DNA of 64,000 nucleotides from Lachnospiraceae bacterium (GCA_017392525.1 JAFOVD010000053.1:1-64000); one strand, 5' to 3'; shown: positions 27,817-36,265, counted from the first letter of the stretch. Translations and numbers: made by a program. Notes: a model not told the origin generated them from the letters alone.

Positions 27817-28168
27817 TCATTTCCAGAAATGGAGTGATACTTATATAGACCTGAGTTATGGGACAGAATTTGTGAAAGTGTTTTGCTGTACACAGTACGT
27901 CGGAATGTGTTAGTGAAAAATTTCACAAATAAATGACGAAAAATTCAAATATTGTGAAGTTAACGTACAAATTGCCCATCTCGTATTGACAACTTGTAGC
28001 ATTCGTTTAAAATAGGTTAGTGTTGAGAAAAAATTTGTACAATTAACAATAGCCTATTTTGTTTATGTTTCACAAATTTGAATTTGGGGAGTGTAAATGT
28101 GTGTGTGAGGCTATAAATTCCGACGTTTTATAGCAATAGAACTAGGAATAGTTAGAAAGAGGAAAAGA
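27817..28168 (+). promoter_or_regulatory. Long regulatory region before pyk with Rex-like boxes
   Basis: 352 bases without a gene. It holds a Rex-box-like palindrome at 27911-27928 that matches TTGTGAAATATTTCACAA at 16 of 18 positions, half sites TTGTGAAA (27870-27877), TTGTGAA (27952-27958) and TTTCACAA (28068-28075), and a strong promoter TTGACA-N16-TAAAAT (27986-28013). A 17-bp imperfect stem (AAAATAGG.../...CCTATTTT, 28009-28060) overlaps the -10, and a small hairpin GCTATAAA/TTTATAGC lies in the leader near 28112-28137. The Rex assignment is inference from the motif. Confidence 0.5.
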
Positions 28169-29602
28169 ATGGATTATAGAAGAAAGACCAAAATTATCTG
28201 TACTCTTGGACCATCATCCGAGGGCGAAGAAGTAATGAGACAAGTTATGCTTGCTGGTATGAACGTAGGTAGATTTAATTTCTCCCACGGTGATCATGAA
28301 GAACAGCGTAGAAAGCTTGAAACTTTTAAGAAATTAAGAAGAGAATTACAGCTTCCTGTAGCAGCTTTGCTTGATACAAAGGGACCTGAAATTCGTCTTA
28401 GAGATTTCGAAGAAGACAGAAAGTACTTCCTTGAAAAGGGACAGGAATTTACTCTTACAACAGATCAGAGCGTTGTTGGTGACCAGACAAAGGTTGCTAT
28501 CTCTTATGAAGAACTTACAAATGACGTTCAGGCTGGATCACACATCCTTATTGATGATGGCCTTGTTGAACTTCTTGTAAAGGAAGTTAAGGGCAAAGAC
28601 ATCGTTTGTGAAGTATTAAACGGTGGTAAGGTTTCTAACAAGAAGGGTGTAAATGTTCCTAACGTTGATCTTACTATGGAATTCATTAGCCCTAAAGATA
28701 AAGGCGATTTAATTTTCGCTTGCGAAAACGATATGGACTTCGTTGCTGCTTCTTTCACAAGAACAGCTCAGGATATCAAGGATGTACGTGCTATTCTTGA
28801 TGCAAACGGTGGTGAAAGAATCCAGATCATTGCTAAGATCGAATCTATGCAGGGTATCGACAACATCGATGAAATCATCGAAGTTGCTGATGGTATCATG
28901 GTAGCTCGTGGTGACATGGGTGTTGAAATTCCTATGGAAGAAGTACCTGTTATCCAGAAGATGATCATCAAGAAAGTATACCAGGCTGGTAAGTATGTAA
29001 TCACAGCTACACAGATGCTTGATTCTATGATGAATAACCCAAGACCTACACGTGCTGAAGCAACTGACGTTGCAAACGCTATCTATGATGGTACATCTGC
29101 AATCATGCTTTCAGGTGAAACAGCAAACGGTGATTACCCAGTAGAAGCTGTTAAGACAATGGCAACAATCGCTGCTAGAACAGAGCAGGATATCAACTAT
29201 GCAAACAGACTTCGTCAGAGAGACGTAGAAGAAAATCCTACAATTACAGACGCTGTATCACACAGTGCTTGTACAATGGCTGATGATCTTTCTGCATCTG
29301 CAATCTGTACAGTAACAAAGTCTGGACGTACAGCTCATTATGTAGCTAAGTATCGTCCAACAGCACCAATCATTGCTGGTTCTATGTCTAGAAAGGTATA
29401 CCGTCAGATGGCAATCGAATGGGGTGTTATTCCAATCCTCATTGATGAGCAGCATGAAGCACAGGATCTTATCGATCATGTAGTAGAACGTGCAGAAGAA
29501 GAAAAGCTCGTTGCTAAGGGAGATACAGTTGTAATCACAGCTGGTGTACCAGTAGGTGTTTCTGGTATGACAAACCTTATCAAGGCTACAGTAGTAGAAT
29601 AA
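28169..29602 (+). CDS. pyk: Pyruvate kinase
   Basis: Last step of glycolysis: PEP plus ADP to pyruvate plus ATP. MDYRRKTKIICTLGPSS start, NFSHGDHEEQ, DTKGPEIRL, KIESMQGIDNIDEI, active-site MVARGDMGVEIP and ATQMLDSM; the C-terminal allosteric domain ends at the natural stop without the extra PEP-utiliser domain found in Bacillus. 477 aa. Strong codon bias (C-ending Ile and Asn codons, GGT/GCT) suggests high expression, in line with the strong upstream promoter. Terminator follows. Confidence 0.97.
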   Translation: MDYRRKTKIICTLGPSSEGEEVMRQVMLAGMNVGRFNFSHGDHEEQRRKLETFKKLRRELQLPVAALLDTKGPEIRLRDFEEDRKYFLEKGQEFTLTTDQSVVGDQTKVAISYEELTNDVQAGSHILIDDGLVELLVKEVKGKDIVCEVLNGGKVSNKKGVNVPNVDLTMEFISPKDKGDLIFACENDMDFVAASFTRTAQDIKDVRAILDANGGERIQIIAKIESMQGIDNIDEIIEVADGIMVARGDMGVEIPMEEVPVIQKMIIKKVYQAGKYVITATQMLDSMMNNPRPTRAEATDVANAIYDGTSAIMLSGETANGDYPVEAVKTMATIAARTEQDINYANRLRQRDVEENPTITDAVSHSACTMADDLSASAICTVTKSGRTAHYVAKYRPTAPIIAGSMSRKVYRQMAIEWGVIPILIDEQHEAQDLIDHVVERAEEEKLVAKGDTVVITAGVPVGVSGMTNLIKATVVE

Positions 29603-29642
29603 TATCTGTTCATTGTCAGATAGATAAGAATGAATTTATAGG

Positions 29643-29678
29643 AGAGTTCCAAACCAACTGGTTTGGAACTCTTTTTTT
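29643..29678 (+). terminator. Terminator after pyk
   Basis: Perfect 13-bp stem AGAGTTCCAAACC with AACT loop and seven T. Confidence 0.93.
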
Positions 29679-29706
29679 GATGAAATGAAAACAGATGTGT
29701 TATAAT
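29677..29706 (+). promoter_or_regulatory. Sigma-A promoter of the DtxR-family gene
   Basis: TTGATG (29677-29682), 18-base spacer, TATAAT (29701-29706), 35 bases before the start codon and directly behind the pyk terminator. Confidence 0.6.
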
Positions 29707-29741
29707 AACTTAACATCTTATATGATAGGAGGCACAAATAT

Positions 29742-30113
29742 ATGAAGATTCAGGAATCCGCACAGGACTATTTGGAAGCAATTCTGATTTTATCTCAGGA
29801 GAAAGAGTATGTTCGTGCAGCTGATATTTGTACATATTTCGGCTATGCAAGAGCCACAGTGTCAGTTTATTTGAAACAGTTAAAAGAAAATAATTACATT
29901 GTTGTAGATGATAAAAATCATATTACCTTGACGGATGCGGGTAAAGAAATAGCTGATGATATGTATGATCGTCATACATGGTTGACAAAGATTTTTCAAG
30001 AGATTGGTGTTCCGGAAGAAGTGGCAAAAGAAGATGCTTGTCGCGTGGAACATTATATTAGTGCAACGACATTTCGCGCATTAAAGGCGCATTTTGAAAA
30101 TTGTAATAAGTAA
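29742..30113 (+). CDS. DtxR/MntR-family metal-dependent regulator
   Basis: Metal-sensing repressor of the DtxR family, 123 aa, so only the winged-helix domain and the metal-binding/dimerisation domain, no SH3-like tail (as in MntR). Seen: QDYLEAILILSQEKEYVRAADICTYFGYARATVSVYLKQLKENNYI (HTH), then LTDAGKEIADDMYDRHTWLTKIFQEIGVPEEVAKEDACRVEHYIS with the conserved His, Glu, Cys and His metal ligands. AGGAGG precedes ATG. Directly behind it is a promoter flanked by two GTTAG-N6-CTAAC palindromes, plausible binding sites for this protein or a relative. Confidence 0.9.
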   Translation: MKIQESAQDYLEAILILSQEKEYVRAADICTYFGYARATVSVYLKQLKENNYIVVDDKNHITLTDAGKEIADDMYDRHTWLTKIFQEIGVPEEVAKEDACRVEHYISATTFRALKAHFENCNK

Positions 30114-30132
30114 AAAAAATCTAAAAAAGGGG

Positions 30133-30162
30133 TTGACGGATTTTGTTAGTGTGTGCTAACAT
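30133..30162 (+). promoter_or_regulatory. Sigma-A promoter with operator in spacer
   Basis: TTGACG (30133-30138), 18-base spacer, TAACAT (30157-30162). The palindrome GTTAGTGTGTGCTAAC (30145-30160) covers the spacer and part of the -10, so a bound repressor would block polymerase. Confidence 0.6.
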
Positions 30163-30188
30163 AAGTTCATGAGTTAGTTACGACTAAC
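30145..30188. promoter_or_regulatory. Pair of DtxR-like operators
   Basis: Two copies of GTTAG-N6-CTAAC at 30145-30160 and 30173-30188, 28 bp apart centre to centre, one on the promoter and one at about +5 to +20. The half site resembles the TTAGGTTAG-type DtxR/IdeR box. An outer pair AGGGGTTG (30128-30135) and CAACCCCT (30189-30196) frames the whole unit. Confidence 0.55.
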
Positions 30189-30258
30189 ACAACCCCTCTT
30201 TTAAAGATACTTGATACTTAAAAACGGGCCTGCCCAGCATGGGCGGGTCTGTTTTTTT
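30169..30258 (+). ncRNA. Candidate metal-regulated small RNA
   Basis: From the expected start near 30169 to the terminator T run at 30258 a transcript of about 90 nt is predicted, with no open reading frame with a ribosome site. It would carry the second operator palindrome as a 5' hairpin and the terminator hairpin at its 3' end. Inferred from promoter, operators and terminator only; it could instead be the relic leader of a lost gene such as feoA. Confidence 0.35.
30223..30258 (+). terminator. Terminator downstream of the operator-bearing promoter
   Basis: 13-bp GC-rich stem with three G-T pairs (AACGGGCCTGCCC against GGGCGGGTCTGTT), AGCAT loop, seven T. Confidence 0.85.
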
Positions 30259-30297
30259 GCATATATGGTTGTTTATCATATTTTTATGGATCTTGGA

Positions 30298-30384
30298 ATG
30301 AAAGAAGGGGTAGAAATGGTTGGAAAGTACCAGGATAAGAATATTTCCTCAGAAAATGTGGACGTGTTAACGCTTACGGTGTAA
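30298..30384 (+). other. Possible 28-codon reading frame, otherwise gene-free
   Basis: Between the terminator and the next gene there is only one short ATG frame (28 codons, start MKEGVEMVGKYQ) with a weak TTGGA before it. It may be a gene remnant or chance. The rest of 30260-30424 shows AT-rich sequence and the AAGGAGG ribosome site of the next gene. Confidence 0.2.
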
Positions 30385-30424
30385 AATATCGTAAAAACTA
30401 TGCAAACCATATTAAGGAGGGCAT

Positions 30425-31654
30425 ATGAGACAAATTAGATTTTCCATCGTTATGCCGATGTACAATGTTGAAAAGTATGTAGGTAAGGCGATTCAAACAA
30501 TATTAAATCAGACATATCCGGCTTACGAGTTAATTGTAGTGGACGACTGTGCAACAGATGCATCCGCTACGATTGTAGAGGAGGCGTTTGAAGCCTATAG
30601 AAACCAGGAGATACCGGGAAATGCTACCGTTTCCTGTAAACTTGTCAGACAGCCGGAGAATCAGGGAGTCAGTGAAGCAAGAAACCGCGGCTTGATGGAT
30701 GCCACAGGTGATTACATTCTTTTTTTAGATCCAGACGATTTTGTTGAGAAGAATTTACTGGAGGTTCTAGCTGAAAAAATTCGTATTTATACAGAAGCAA
30801 ACAAGAAAAGTACTGAGCTACGGCCGGATATTCTGGTATATGCTCTCTCTGAGGAATACTATGATTCTCATGAGCAGGTAGAACCTGGTTATACAAAAAT
30901 TCATAGATTAGATAAGACCAATGTAGACGTGTCTAAATCAAATCTATATATTGCATCTGATAATGTGATGAATTGTGACTCGCCGGAAAAAATTCAGGAG
31001 ATTGTTAAGGATTTAGAGCGTGAGACAATGTATGGATATCCATGGAATAAGGCTTACAATCTGAAGTTCTTGAAGGAGAGTTGTGTTCATTTCAAGAAGA
31101 TTACACATGTAGAGGATATTTTATTTAATATCCAGATTTTTATGGAGGCAAAGCATGTTGTTGTCCTTCCGAATGTGCTTTATCACTATCGTAATTCTGG
31201 ACAGGCAAGACTTACATCGAAATATCTTCCGGAATACTTTGATTTACAGAAACGTAGATTTCAGGCCTTTATCGACCAGCAGAGAAGCTGGAACTCACTG
31301 GATGACAGAGCTCTGGAAATCGAAGCAAATGCTTATTTCAGAAGTTTTATTTCCATGATGCAAAGAGAAATCGATCATCTGGAAACGGAAAATGAAAGTA
31401 TAAAAGCAGTGGGGGGAACAGTAAAGTCCGATGCTGCAATCCGGAAAGCAGTCCTTGAAAAGGCAAGAAAAGAGATGGATACGGATCTGTTTCGTATTTT
31501 ACATAAGCATGTTGGTGGAGGTAAGGTCGCAAGAATCCTGTATAAGCCACTGGCTTCAGGGAAATTGGAACTTACATATCGAAGAACAAGATTGATTCAT
31601 TACGTGCGTCATCATTTTTCGGGACTTTTTATGAAATTAAAACAAAATAGATAG
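30425..31654 (+). CDS. Family 2 glycosyltransferase
   Basis: GT-A fold enzyme. N-terminal FSIVMPMYNVEKYVGKAIQTILNQTYPAYELIVVDDCATD, then GVSEARNRGLMDATGDYILFLDPDDF with the DxD-type LDPDD. The C-terminal half contains YGYPWNKAYNLKFLKE and HVEDILFNIQIF, the EDxxF-like stretch typical of clostridial GT2 proteins. 409 aa, ends with a basic region. AAGGAGG 6 bases before the start. Not linked to a polysaccharide cluster; neighbours are a regulator and an amylosucrase-type enzyme. Substrate unknown. Confidence 0.88.
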   Translation: MRQIRFSIVMPMYNVEKYVGKAIQTILNQTYPAYELIVVDDCATDASATIVEEAFEAYRNQEIPGNATVSCKLVRQPENQGVSEARNRGLMDATGDYILFLDPDDFVEKNLLEVLAEKIRIYTEANKKSTELRPDILVYALSEEYYDSHEQVEPGYTKIHRLDKTNVDVSKSNLYIASDNVMNCDSPEKIQEIVKDLERETMYGYPWNKAYNLKFLKESCVHFKKITHVEDILFNIQIFMEAKHVVVLPNVLYHYRNSGQARLTSKYLPEYFDLQKRRFQAFIDQQRSWNSLDDRALEIEANAYFRSFISMMQREIDHLETENESIKAVGGTVKSDAAIRKAVLEKARKEMDTDLFRILHKHVGGGKVARILYKPLASGKLELTYRRTRLIHYVRHHFSGLFMKLKQNR

Positions 31655-31803
31655 AAAAATTTGCTTGCAACATTTGCGCAAAAGTAACAATTAAAACTGG
31701 CATACAAACTGTTAAAATGTTACAATAAATTTATGCGGTAGGTGTTTAGGGGAATCTTCACCTAGGGTTTGAGGAGAAATATGAAATACTTGGGGGTAGT
31801 GAA

Positions 31804-33729
31804 ATGGGTGCGCAAGTAGCAAGCAAATCTAAAAAAACAAGAACAGTAAAAAGCACAAATACATCTAAGAAAGCAAAATCTAATAATCAATCCAACAGAC
31901 AAACAATATATCAGAGAAGATTCAGACGGCATTTTGATGAACTAAAGTGGCTATATACAGAGCTTTACAATAATAAAAGCATGTTCGCAGAATTATGCGA
32001 GATGATGGAGCAGTATTATCGGGAACGTAATGATAAATTAAAGGCTCTTGATCGGAAGCGAGAAAAAGATCCAAATTGGTATAAGCGAAACGATATGCTC
32101 GGTATGATGCTTTATATTGATAATTTTGGCGGAACAATAAAAGGTGTTCAGGAGAAACTGGATTATATTCAGAGGGCCAATGTAAATTATGTTCATCTTA
32201 TGCCTTTTTTGGATACAGTTGATGGTGAGAGCGACGGTGGATATGCTGTGAAGGATTTCCGAAAAGTTCGGCCGGATCTCGGTACTATGGAGGATCTGGA
32301 TGAATTTACAGCCACATGTCATCGCAAGCACATCAATGTATGTATGGATTTTGTCATGAACCATACGTCAAGTCAGCATGAGTGGGCGGTTAAGGCAAAG
32401 CAGGGCGACGGGGAATACATGAGTCGCTATTTTTTCTACGACAATCCGGAAATCCCAAGAAGATTTGATGAAACGGTGCCACAGGTGTTTCCGACTACAG
32501 CACCTGGCAATTTTACTTATTTGCCGGAGTTGAATCACTGGGTGATGACTTCGTTTTATCCATACCAGTGGGATTTGAATTATCACAACCCACGTGTTTT
32601 TAACGAGATGATTTATAATTTCCTTTATCTTGTAAATCAGGGAATTGATGTAATGCGACTGGATGCAGTTCCGTATATCTGGAAGGAAATAGGAACGGAT
32701 TGCAGAAATCTACAGCAGGTTCATACACTGGTTCGTATGATGCGAATTATCTCTGAAATTGTATGTCCCGGTGTGTTATTGCTGGGGGAGGTTGTAATGG
32801 AACCGGTAAAGGTAGCTCCTTATTTTGGCACGACAGAAAAGCCGGAGTGTCACATGTTATATAATGTTACAACCATGGCAACAACATGGAATTCTGTTGC
32901 AACAAGAGATGTAAGACTTTTGAAACAGCAATTGGATACTGTGAACAGTTTGCCAAAGGACTATGTATTTTTGAATTATCTTCGTTGTCATGATGATTTG
33001 GGATGGGGGCTGGATTACTGGACCCTAAGTAATTGGGGGATGACAGAGTTCAGTCACAAGCATTACCTCAATGATTATTTCCAGGGCAAGACAGCGCGAA
33101 GCAATTCCAGAGGTGAATTGTATAATGATGATGAGACGACGGGAGATGCCAGATTTTGCGGTACTACAGCAAGTATGTGTGGCGTTGAGCGTGCTGGCTT
33201 TGAGCATAATGGTAAGATGATGGATGAAGCAATTCAGCAGGATCTTATGCTTCATGCATATATGTTTATGCAGTCCGGAATTCCGGTAATCTATAGTGGT
33301 GATGAAGTAGGTCAGGTAAATGACTATACGTATAAGCAGGATCCAAGGAAATGCGACGATAGCCGTTATCTGCACCGTGGTCATTTCCGATGGGATTTGG
33401 CAGAGAAAATTGATGAAGCCGGTACTGTGGAAAATAGGTTGTTTGAAGGCCTGAATCAGTTAGAAACTCTTCGTAAGCGTGAAAAGGCATTTGTGTCAAC
33501 TGCTGATACATGGACAGTGGAGACCTATGATGCGTCTGTCTTATGCATAGGAAGATACTATGATAATGATAAGATTTTTGGCATTTTTAATTTTTCTGAG
33601 CAACCGAAGACAGCATGGATTCATGAGGATGATGGGGACTATAGGGACTTGTTGACTGGACAGGTAACAAGGGCTGAGGCTGTAAAACTGGAACCTTATG
33701 GATTTAAACTGATGAAATGGATACGTTAA
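31804..33729 (+). CDS. GH13 alpha-amylase family enzyme, amylosucrase-like
   Basis: Sucrose- or glucan-acting GH13 enzyme, best matching the amylosucrase subfamily (GH13_4). Residues 1-35 are a basic Ser/Lys/Asn tail with no signal peptide, so it is cytosolic. An N-terminal helical region precedes the barrel. Conserved regions: CMDFVMNHTS (I), VMRLDAVPY with nucleophile Asp (II), LLGEVVM with acid/base Glu (III), LRCHDDLGWG with transition-state Asp (IV), and a C-terminal beta domain. 641 aa fits. It ends 15 bases before a fructokinase, which supports sucrose splitting: glucan (or glucose 1-phosphate) plus fructose. Sucrose phosphorylase or hydrolase activity cannot be excluded. Confidence 0.85.
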   Translation: MGAQVASKSKKTRTVKSTNTSKKAKSNNQSNRQTIYQRRFRRHFDELKWLYTELYNNKSMFAELCEMMEQYYRERNDKLKALDRKREKDPNWYKRNDMLGMMLYIDNFGGTIKGVQEKLDYIQRANVNYVHLMPFLDTVDGESDGGYAVKDFRKVRPDLGTMEDLDEFTATCHRKHINVCMDFVMNHTSSQHEWAVKAKQGDGEYMSRYFFYDNPEIPRRFDETVPQVFPTTAPGNFTYLPELNHWVMTSFYPYQWDLNYHNPRVFNEMIYNFLYLVNQGIDVMRLDAVPYIWKEIGTDCRNLQQVHTLVRMMRIISEIVCPGVLLLGEVVMEPVKVAPYFGTTEKPECHMLYNVTTMATTWNSVATRDVRLLKQQLDTVNSLPKDYVFLNYLRCHDDLGWGLDYWTLSNWGMTEFSHKHYLNDYFQGKTARSNSRGELYNDDETTGDARFCGTTASMCGVERAGFEHNGKMMDEAIQQDLMLHAYMFMQSGIPVIYSGDEVGQVNDYTYKQDPRKCDDSRYLHRGHFRWDLAEKIDEAGTVENRLFEGLNQLETLRKREKAFVSTADTWTVETYDASVLCIGRYYDNDKIFGIFNFSEQPKTAWIHEDDGDYRDLLTGQVTRAEAVKLEPYGFKLMKWIR

Positions 33730-33744
33730 AAGAGGAGGCATAAA

Positions 33745-34707
33745 ATGGGTGAATTGTTCGCAATTGGCGAAGCATTGATAGATATGATTCCGGAGGAAAC
33801 CGGGAAAGAGATTAAAAATACAAGTGCATTCAGACCGCAGTGTGGCGGAGCACCGGCAAATGTTTGCGGTGCGTTCTCAAAGCTTGGGGGCAAGTCGAAT
33901 CTTCTGACCTGCCTTGGAGATGATCCCTTTGGCGATAAGCTTATGGATAATTTCCGGGAAAATCAAATTGGATCAAGTTATATTAAGAGGACAGATGAGG
34001 CTAATACTGCACTGGCATTTGTAACTCTTATGGAGGATGGCAATCGGGATTTTAGCTTTTATCGTAAGCCTAGTGCAGATATGTTGCTTCGTCCGGAAGA
34101 TTTGGAGGAAAAATGGTTTTCAAACTGTGATATCCTGCACTTCTGTTCAGTAGCCCTTGTGAGAGATCCGATGAAATCGGCTCATGACAAAGCAATAGAT
34201 TATGCGAGAGCCAATCAGGCATGGATAAGTTTCGATCCGAACCTTCGATTTCCATTATGGTCGGATTTGGAGGCGCTTCGTAGCACTGTGTTAGATTATA
34301 TTCCTAAGGCAGATATACTAAAGGTATCTGATGAGGAAATAGATTTTATTGCAAATGGAGTAGAAGGTACGACGGAAGATAGAATCCGTAGCCTGTTCAT
34401 TGGAAATGTAAAGATGATTATCTTTACAAAGGGAGCAGATGGAGCGGAAGTTTATCTTAAGAATGGATTACATGCCTATGCACCATCAGAAAAGGTTAAA
34501 GCGATAGATACAACCGGTGCCGGAGATGCATTTATTGGAAGTTTTCTCTATCAGCTACACAGAGATGGAATGCGACCACAGGATATTTTGGAAGATGGAG
34601 ATTCGGTAATTGAAAAATTACAGGTATTTCTTGAAAAGTCAAATCAATACTGCGGTAAATCTGTGCAAGAGATAGGAGCAATTGCCAGCTATCCAAAAAA
34701 TATATAA
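33745..34707 (+). CDS. PfkB-family fructokinase
   Basis: Ribokinase-fold sugar kinase, most likely ATP:fructose 6-phosphotransferase. GEALIDMIPEE at the N-terminus, CGGAPANVCGAFSKLGG (sugar site), and the C-terminal anion-hole motif DTTGAGDAFIGSFLYQL with catalytic Asp. 320 aa is typical. AGAGGAGG precedes ATG. Its close coupling to the amylosucrase-type gene suggests it captures the released fructose. A stretch near the end (ILEDGDSVIEKLQVF) replaces the common shorter tail. Confidence 0.9.
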   Translation: MGELFAIGEALIDMIPEETGKEIKNTSAFRPQCGGAPANVCGAFSKLGGKSNLLTCLGDDPFGDKLMDNFRENQIGSSYIKRTDEANTALAFVTLMEDGNRDFSFYRKPSADMLLRPEDLEEKWFSNCDILHFCSVALVRDPMKSAHDKAIDYARANQAWISFDPNLRFPLWSDLEALRSTVLDYIPKADILKVSDEEIDFIANGVEGTTEDRIRSLFIGNVKMIIFTKGADGAEVYLKNGLHAYAPSEKVKAIDTTGAGDAFIGSFLYQLHRDGMRPQDILEDGDSVIEKLQVFLEKSNQYCGKSVQEIGAIASYPKNI

Positions 34708-34762
34708 GTTGAACAAAATTGTATTTAAAATAAAAAAGATGTACGAATTTCACGAAAATGCA

Positions 34763-34791
34763 TTGCGAACGTTATGCCACTTGTGTATAAT
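34763..34791 (+). promoter_or_regulatory. Sigma-A promoter of small membrane protein gene
   Basis: TTGCGA (34763-34768), 17-base spacer, TATAAT (34786-34791), 67 bases before the start codon. Confidence 0.7.
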
Positions 34792-34857
34792 AAATTACAA
34801 AAATCGGAGAAAGTTCAAATTGCTTCGATAATGTAAAGCTAGAAATAGAGGCATATA

Positions 34858-35070
34858 ATGGATAAATTAGGTGGAATGTTAATTATGCTGGCTGTGTTAT
34901 CTGCAGAAATGGCATGGTATCACAGTCGCGAAGGCGATGAAAATAAAGTGAAGATGTTTAAGATATTCAGTCTTGTAGGAGGAATTATTGGAGTGCTGAT
35001 TCTGGTGGGATTTGCGCTCTGGTATTATTTGGATGTCAATTCGGCAATGGCCTACATGGATGTGCATTAG
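34858..35070 (+). CDS. Small two-TM membrane protein, unknown
   Basis: Not recognised. 70 aa with one short hydrophobic stretch at 6-20 and a clear TM helix at about 36-58 (IFSLVGGIIGVLILVGFALWYYL), separated by a charged loop (HSREGDENKVKMF). Single-gene unit: own promoter upstream, own terminator downstream. AGAGGC before ATG is a weak ribosome site. Confidence 0.7.
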   Translation: MDKLGGMLIMLAVLSAEMAWYHSREGDENKVKMFKIFSLVGGIIGVLILVGFALWYYLDVNSAMAYMDVH

Positions 35071-35086
35071 AGTGAATAATGGAAAG

Positions 35087-35126
35087 CAACCCCTTTTGAG
35101 AGAGTATCTCATGAGGGGTTGTTTTT
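35087..35126 (+). terminator. Terminator after small membrane protein
   Basis: CAACCCCT/AGGGGTTG outer stem with inner GAGA/TCTC pairing and five T. Confidence 0.88.
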
Positions 35127-35382
35127 ATACACATGTCAAAAAATCATCAACTTACCCTTGGCGGAAAGTAACAAATGAAATCGAGTTCATAAATAAAAAA
35201 ACTATTAAAAACGTAGAAAAAACCCATAAACACAGAAAATGAATAAAAAACAGAGAAAAAAATGAAAAAAGGTGCTATAGTTGATAGTGCACGGGGAGAA
35301 AGAGTAATTGCATAACAGAAGTGGCATCTCAGATTTTACTTATGATCCTCGGAGCAAAAAGTAGCATGGGAGGTTACTGGTT
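35127..35382 (+). promoter_or_regulatory. A-rich gene-free stretch before HPr-like gene
   Basis: Very A-rich sequence without a convincing gene. An extended -10 (TGcTATAGT, 35273-35281) lies about 100 bases before the start codon of the next gene; no good -35 is seen. The leader is therefore about 95 nt long, with no clear hairpin. Confidence 0.35.
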
Positions 35383-35616
35383 ATGAAAACTGTAAAAGTC
35401 AATTTAAATTCTGTAGATAAGGTGCAGTCATTTAATCAGGTTGTACGTAAGTATGACGGTGATTGTGATTTGTCCTGGGGACGGTACGTAGTTGATGCTA
35501 AATCGATTGTGGGGATTTTTACACTGAATCTTGCAGAAAACTTGTTGCTAACAATTAATGGCGACGGAGCAGACGAATTGATGAAGGACATCAAGCCATT
35601 CACAATTAGTGCATAA
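35383..35616 (+). CDS. HPr-fold protein lacking the active-site histidine
   Basis: 77-aa HPr-family protein. The region corresponding to the His15 loop reads LNSVDKVQSFNQVV with no histidine, so it cannot carry phosphate at that site; the segment around Ser46 is well kept (DAKSIVGIFTLNLAENLLL), as in the Bacillus co-regulator Crh. A regulatory or HPr-kinase-linked role is inferred. Own -10 upstream and terminator downstream. GGGAGG precedes ATG 35383. Confidence 0.8.
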   Translation: MKTVKVNLNSVDKVQSFNQVVRKYDGDCDLSWGRYVVDAKSIVGIFTLNLAENLLLTINGDGADELMKDIKPFTISA

Positions 35617-35642
35617 ACGTCATATGTAACAAGGCGAAATGG

Positions 35643-35685
35643 ATGCCCAAAGAGAAGGAAGAGCTCTTTGGGCATTCATTTTTTT
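35643..35685 (+). terminator. Terminator after HPr-like gene
   Basis: 12-bp stem ATGCCCAAAGAG/CTCTTTGGGCAT and seven T. An in-frame ATG at 35643 lies in this stem and is not the luxS start. Confidence 0.92.
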
Positions 35686-35744
35686 ATGTTATAATTGCAA
35701 ATGGTAAAAATAGACCAGAAGTGCATGGCACAGGAGGAATAAAA

Positions 35745-36224
35745 GTGGAAAAAATAACAAGTTTTACAATCAATCATCTGGACCTGGAGCCGGGTGTTTA
35801 TGTATCTCGTGTAGATAATTATTCGGGAGCGTATATAACAACATTCGATCTTAGAATGACAGCGCCAAATCGTGAACCGGTTATGAATACAGCGGAATTG
35901 CATACGATTGAACATCTTGCAGCAACATATCTTCGCAATAACGAGGAATGGTCTGACAAAGTGGTTTATTTTGGACCAATGGGATGTCGTACAGGGTGCT
36001 ACATGCTTCTTGCAGGCGAACTTACATCTAAGGAAGTAGTGCCTTTGGTAACAGGTATGTTTGAGTTTATCCGTGATTTTGAAGGAGATATTCCGGGGGC
36101 AGCAGCACGTGACTGCGGTAATTATCTGGATCAGAATCTCGGTATGGCAAAGTGGCTTGCAAAGCGTTACTTAGATAATACACTCTATAATATTACGGAG
36201 AAACATCTTGTTTATCCTGAGTAA
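35745..36224 (+). CDS. luxS: S-ribosylhomocysteine lyase LuxS
   Basis: Cleaves S-ribosylhomocysteine to homocysteine and DPD, the AI-2 precursor. Zinc motif HTIEHLAATYLRN (His-x-x-x-His) and MGCRTGCYMLL, with Cys as third ligand in the C-terminal part (ARDCGNYLDQNLGMAK). Start chosen at GTG 35745 with AGGAGG 7 bases upstream, giving 159 aa, the usual length; a longer frame begins in the preceding terminator. Followed immediately by mtnN, which makes its substrate: the two steps of the activated methyl cycle are in one operon. Confidence 0.96.
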   Translation: MEKITSFTINHLDLEPGVYVSRVDNYSGAYITTFDLRMTAPNREPVMNTAELHTIEHLAATYLRNNEEWSDKVVYFGPMGCRTGCYMLLAGELTSKEVVPLVTGMFEFIRDFEGDIPGAAARDCGNYLDQNLGMAKWLAKRYLDNTLYNITEKHLVYPE

Positions 36225-36265
36225 TGGATTACAGGATTTTGCTATTGGAAAGTGAGGGTACAATA

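Noticed and set aside
30128..30196. Terminator of the DtxR gene formed by AGGGGTTG/CAACCCCT
   Set aside because: The arms are 53 bases apart and enclose a good promoter with two operators; the terminator role is weaker than the operator-unit reading, though read-through folding is possible.
35012..35242. 76-codon frame overlapping the small membrane protein
   Set aside because: Crosses a clear terminator and A-rich non-coding sequence.
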